Below, in pieces: positions 6,062-7,417 of a stretch of DNA of 7,417 bases (the first letter of the stretch is position 1; each line of letters begins with the position of its first letter). The notes beneath the pieces are model-generated. The model ran no database searches, was not told the origin of the DNA, and worked only from the letters and a program-made list of their open reading frames with translations. Location of the stretch: assembly GCA_021786215.1 (NCBI GenBank), contig JAJYNT010000103.1, forward strand, positions 1 to 7,417, read 5' to 3'. Source of the stretch: Chloroflexota bacterium (lineage in GTDB: Bacteria > Chloroflexota > UBA6077). Made by a program: the position numbers and the translations under genes.

Positions 6062-6972
6062 AAGATCTCAAGGCTACTATCGGCATTCCCCTGCTCTCGG
6101 TGGCTGCGGTCCTGCTATCGGCCTGCTCCGGGGGGACGTCTAGCTCTCTACAGCAAACCCAGCCGGTTTCCGCGCCTCAGGCCACGGTGCCACAGACGAC
6201 TCCTACCGCCGGGGCTTCGCCCACGGTGCCTACGGGTAGCACAACAGCGGGACAGCCTACTCAAGTGCCAGGGGCAACCCCACCCCCCGCGGCAACCAGC
6301 TACCCGGGCTATGGACAGGGCATGGGTCCGGGAATGGGTCCTGGGATGGGCCACGGCATGGGGTCCGGTGGTGGCCCTGGAGGCTTCACGCGCGGTATGG
6401 GGCCGGGCATGATGGGCCCCGGTGGCGGCGCCCCATACAACCAGGGGGGCTCGCTGCTGACCATGGACCAGGCCGTCCAGATCGCCAACCAGTATCTCTC
6501 CTCCACGGGGAGTTCCAACCTGCAGCTCGCCATGGTCCACCAGTTCACCAACAGCTACGAGGCCGAGTACATCGAGAAGGGCACCGACATCCACGCCTTC
6601 GAGATCCTGATAGACCCCTCCTCTGGAGCGGCTTTCCCCGAGATGGGCCCCAACGTGATGTGGAACACCAAGTACGGCCATCTGGGCGGGATGATGGGGG
6701 GCCCCAACCCGTCCTCGGCGACCACCAACATGCCGGTCTCGGCCGACACGGCCAGGAACAACGCCCAGCAGTGGCTGGACGCCAACCTGCAGGGAACGAC
6801 GCTGGGCTCCGGCGTGGATACTGCCTACGGGTACTACGAGATGGATGTGGAGAGGAACGGGCAGCACTATGGCGAGATCGACGTGAACGGCTACAGCGGG
6901 CAGGTCTGGTACGAGGAGTGGCACGGGCCGGTGGTGCAGACCCGAGAGATAACGAGTGGCGGACAGCAGTAG
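6058..6972 (+). CDS. Lipoprotein with Met/Gly-rich stretch and two PepSY-like repeats
   Basis: A 304-residue exported protein. The signal peptide has a lipobox LSAC with C23 as the lipidated residue. Residues 24-80 are a Ser/Thr/Pro/Gln-rich linker. Residues 86-124 are a Gly/Met-rich stretch with repeated GMGP/GMGH/GMGS units and GPGMMGPGG, which could bind Cu(I) through thioethers and His. Residues about 134-207 (LTMDQAVQIANQYLSS, then HAFEILIDPSSGAAFPEMG) and 226-293 (VSADTARNNAQQWLD, then GEIDVNGYSGQVWYEEWHG) look like two PepSY-like alpha-beta units, each a helix followed by strands ending in a D-x-x-x-G-x-V/A pattern. The start overlaps the kinase stop by 4 nt, so the two are translated together, with GAGAGG just before ATG. 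The likely site is the outer face of the cytoplasmic membrane, perhaps as input or inhibitor partner of the kinase. Metal binding is an inference. Confidence 0.82.
   Translation: MKDLKATIGIPLLSVAAVLLSACSGGTSSSLQQTQPVSAPQATVPQTTPTAGASPTVPTGSTTAGQPTQVPGATPPPAATSYPGYGQGMGPGMGPGMGHGMGSGGGPGGFTRGMGPGMMGPGGGAPYNQGGSLLTMDQAVQIANQYLSSTGSSNLQLAMVHQFTNSYEAEYIEKGTDIHAFEILIDPSSGAAFPEMGPNVMWNTKYGHLGGMMGGPNPSSATTNMPVSADTARNNAQQWLDANLQGTTLGSGVDTAYGYYEMDVERNGQHYGEIDVNGYSGQVWYEEWHGPVVQTREITSGGQQ
6319..6366 (+). repeat. Four imperfect 12-bp tandem units within the lipoprotein gene
   Basis: Four successive 12-base units encode GMGP, GMGP, GMGH and GMGS. A further unit (GMGP) sits at 6394-6405. The units differ mostly at third codon positions, so the protein repeat seems selected rather than freshly duplicated. 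Confidence 0.75.
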
Positions 6973-7163
6973 AAGTTGTGCCGCCGCGGTGGTGTTGAGT
7001 GGGTGGTGCAACCGCACTCCCACTCAACGTCAGTCGCGCGTCTCGCCGGCGATTCTGAGGCCGTCAGTGCCTCGTGCCCGACATGTTTCTCGACGTGGTC
7101 GGGGTTGGAGAAGGCCGCGCGAGCTGGCCACACCCTCCTCTCCTTCACCCTCCCCGTCGCCCG
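6973..7163. other. Convergent intergenic region, no gene seen
   Basis: Apart from the hairpins at 6994-7028 and 7152-7194 I see nothing codable here. An open minus-strand frame (6891-7148) has a Cys/His-rich translation but reads through the hairpin and into the antisense of the lipoprotein gene, and is not recognised. A CT-rich stretch lies at about 7130-7160. Confidence 0.6.
6994..7028. terminator. Long perfect hairpin after the lipoprotein gene
   Basis: GTTGAGTGGG (6994-7003) pairs exactly with CCCACTCAAC (7019-7028) across a 15-nt loop, and three further pairs (two of them G-T) can extend the stem. It starts 22 nt after the lipoprotein stop, between converging genes, where a terminator is expected. 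There is no T-run on either side, so it is not a classic intrinsic terminator; it may be a mRNA-end stabiliser or a factor-aided terminator. Confidence 0.5.
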
Positions 7164-7194
7164 TTAGGCTCCTTCAAGATCGCGGGCGACGGGG
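7152..7194. terminator. 12-bp inverted repeat spanning the mfd stop codon
   Basis: CCCCGTCGCCCG (7152-7163) pairs exactly with CGGGCGACGGGG (7183-7194) with a 19-nt loop that contains the mfd stop codon (7164-7166). As RNA it would form a very stable GC-rich hairpin covering the last mfd codons. No U-tract follows in either direction. It could act as a 3' stability element or terminator, but could also reduce translation of the last codons. Confidence 0.5.
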
Positions 7195-7417
7195 GCCTGG
7201 CTTGCCTCCTCTCGCAACTCCTCCAGGATCTGCTGAAGCAGCGGAACCCAGCCCTGCCCACGGCCCCGACTGAGGCGGATCTGGTTGGGCATGACTCTCA
7301 CACGATGGCCGTGCCGGCGCTGCAGACGGCCTCTCACCGTGAGGGGGATGCCTTCCAGCTTGATCAGGATTTCGTCCTCCAGGCTGGAGATGGAGGTTAT
7401 CCCGATGTGGGAGCACA
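7164..7417 (-). CDS. mfd: Transcription-repair coupling factor Mfd, C-terminal end (partial, runs off right edge)
   Basis: The minus-strand frame is open from the window edge to TAA 7164-7166, giving 83 residues that begin CSHIGITSISSLEDEILIKL. The pattern fits the C-terminal TRCF domain of Mfd: a short strand reading G-I-T-S-I, an acidic I-x-I-K-L strand, R-G-R-L with basic residues, then V-R-V-x-P-N-Q-I-R-L-S, G-W-V-P-L-L and a closing amphipathic helix. Mfd removes stalled RNA polymerase from damaged DNA and recruits UvrA. Only the last domain is visible; the helicase motifs would be to the right. It converges on the lipoprotein gene across 191 bp. The recognition is from memory of the domain, so the assignment is probable rather than certain. 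It is a chromosomal housekeeping gene and suggests that the window's accessory genes border the core chromosome here. Confidence 0.68.
   Translation of the reverse strand, partial: CSHIGITSISSLEDEILIKLEGIPLTVRGRLQRRHGHRVRVMPNQIRLSRGRGQGWVPLLQQILEELREEASQAPVARDLEGA

Noticed and set aside
6148..7023. Minus-strand open frame (291 codons) across the lipoprotein gene
   Set aside because: Antisense of a gene with a clear lipobox and good codon use. The frame passes through the hairpin at 6994-7028.
6891..7148. Minus-strand 85-codon frame rich in Cys and His in the mfd-lipoprotein gap
   Set aside because: Not recognised, overlaps the 3' end of the lipoprotein gene on the other strand and reads through the hairpin. 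A GGAG-like run lies inside the frame, not ahead of the start.

Overview
This is a GC-rich bacterial window with compact genes on both strands. The organism is probably a member of Chloroflexota or a similar high-GC lineage. I base that only on the style of the metal ATPases, the lipoprotein and the Mfd tail, and it is an inference. The theme of the left half is metal resistance and homeostasis.

Left block (1-3431, minus strand). A CmtR-like ArsR repressor (3019-3366) sits behind a good sigma-70-type promoter whose -10 is covered by an AT-flanked inverted repeat. Two bases after it begins a P1B-type metal ATPase (930-3016) that has a CSC motif instead of CPC in its metal-site helix. This ATPase is split by a single-base frameshift near 1521. 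Next comes the wreck of a sensor histidine kinase (414-888): sensor half and H-box remain, while the HAMP region and the ATPase domain are gone. The end of the wreck contains the promoter and a perfect 8-bp inverted repeat for a second metal ATPase, whose N-terminal metal-binding region (1-349) runs off the left edge.

Middle block (3471-4652). A VapBC toxin-antitoxin pair (plus strand) is divergent from arsR, with its own promoter and a perfect inverted repeat as likely operator. Directly behind vapC lies what looks like the C-terminal stub of a SAM-dependent methyltransferase (minus strand). It abuts a small two-helix membrane protein with a C-terminal SHOCT motif.

Right block (4653-7417). 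Divergent from the SHOCT gene is a membrane histidine kinase with an unusual H-box (HEIRG). It is coupled by an ATGA overlap to a lipoprotein with a Met/Gly/His-rich stretch and two PepSY-like repeats. No response regulator is present. The lipoprotein gene converges with the 3' end of mfd (transcription-repair coupling factor) at the right edge. The 191-bp gap between them carries one long perfect inverted repeat, and a second one spans the mfd stop codon.

How it may work together (inference): the ArsR protein would derepress the efflux ATPase when a thiophilic metal such as Cd, Pb or Zn binds its three cysteines. The kinase-lipoprotein pair and the SHOCT membrane protein may form a separate envelope or metal-sensing unit. 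The frameshift, the kinase wreck and the methyltransferase stub suggest that this locus is accessory DNA undergoing decay and rearrangement.
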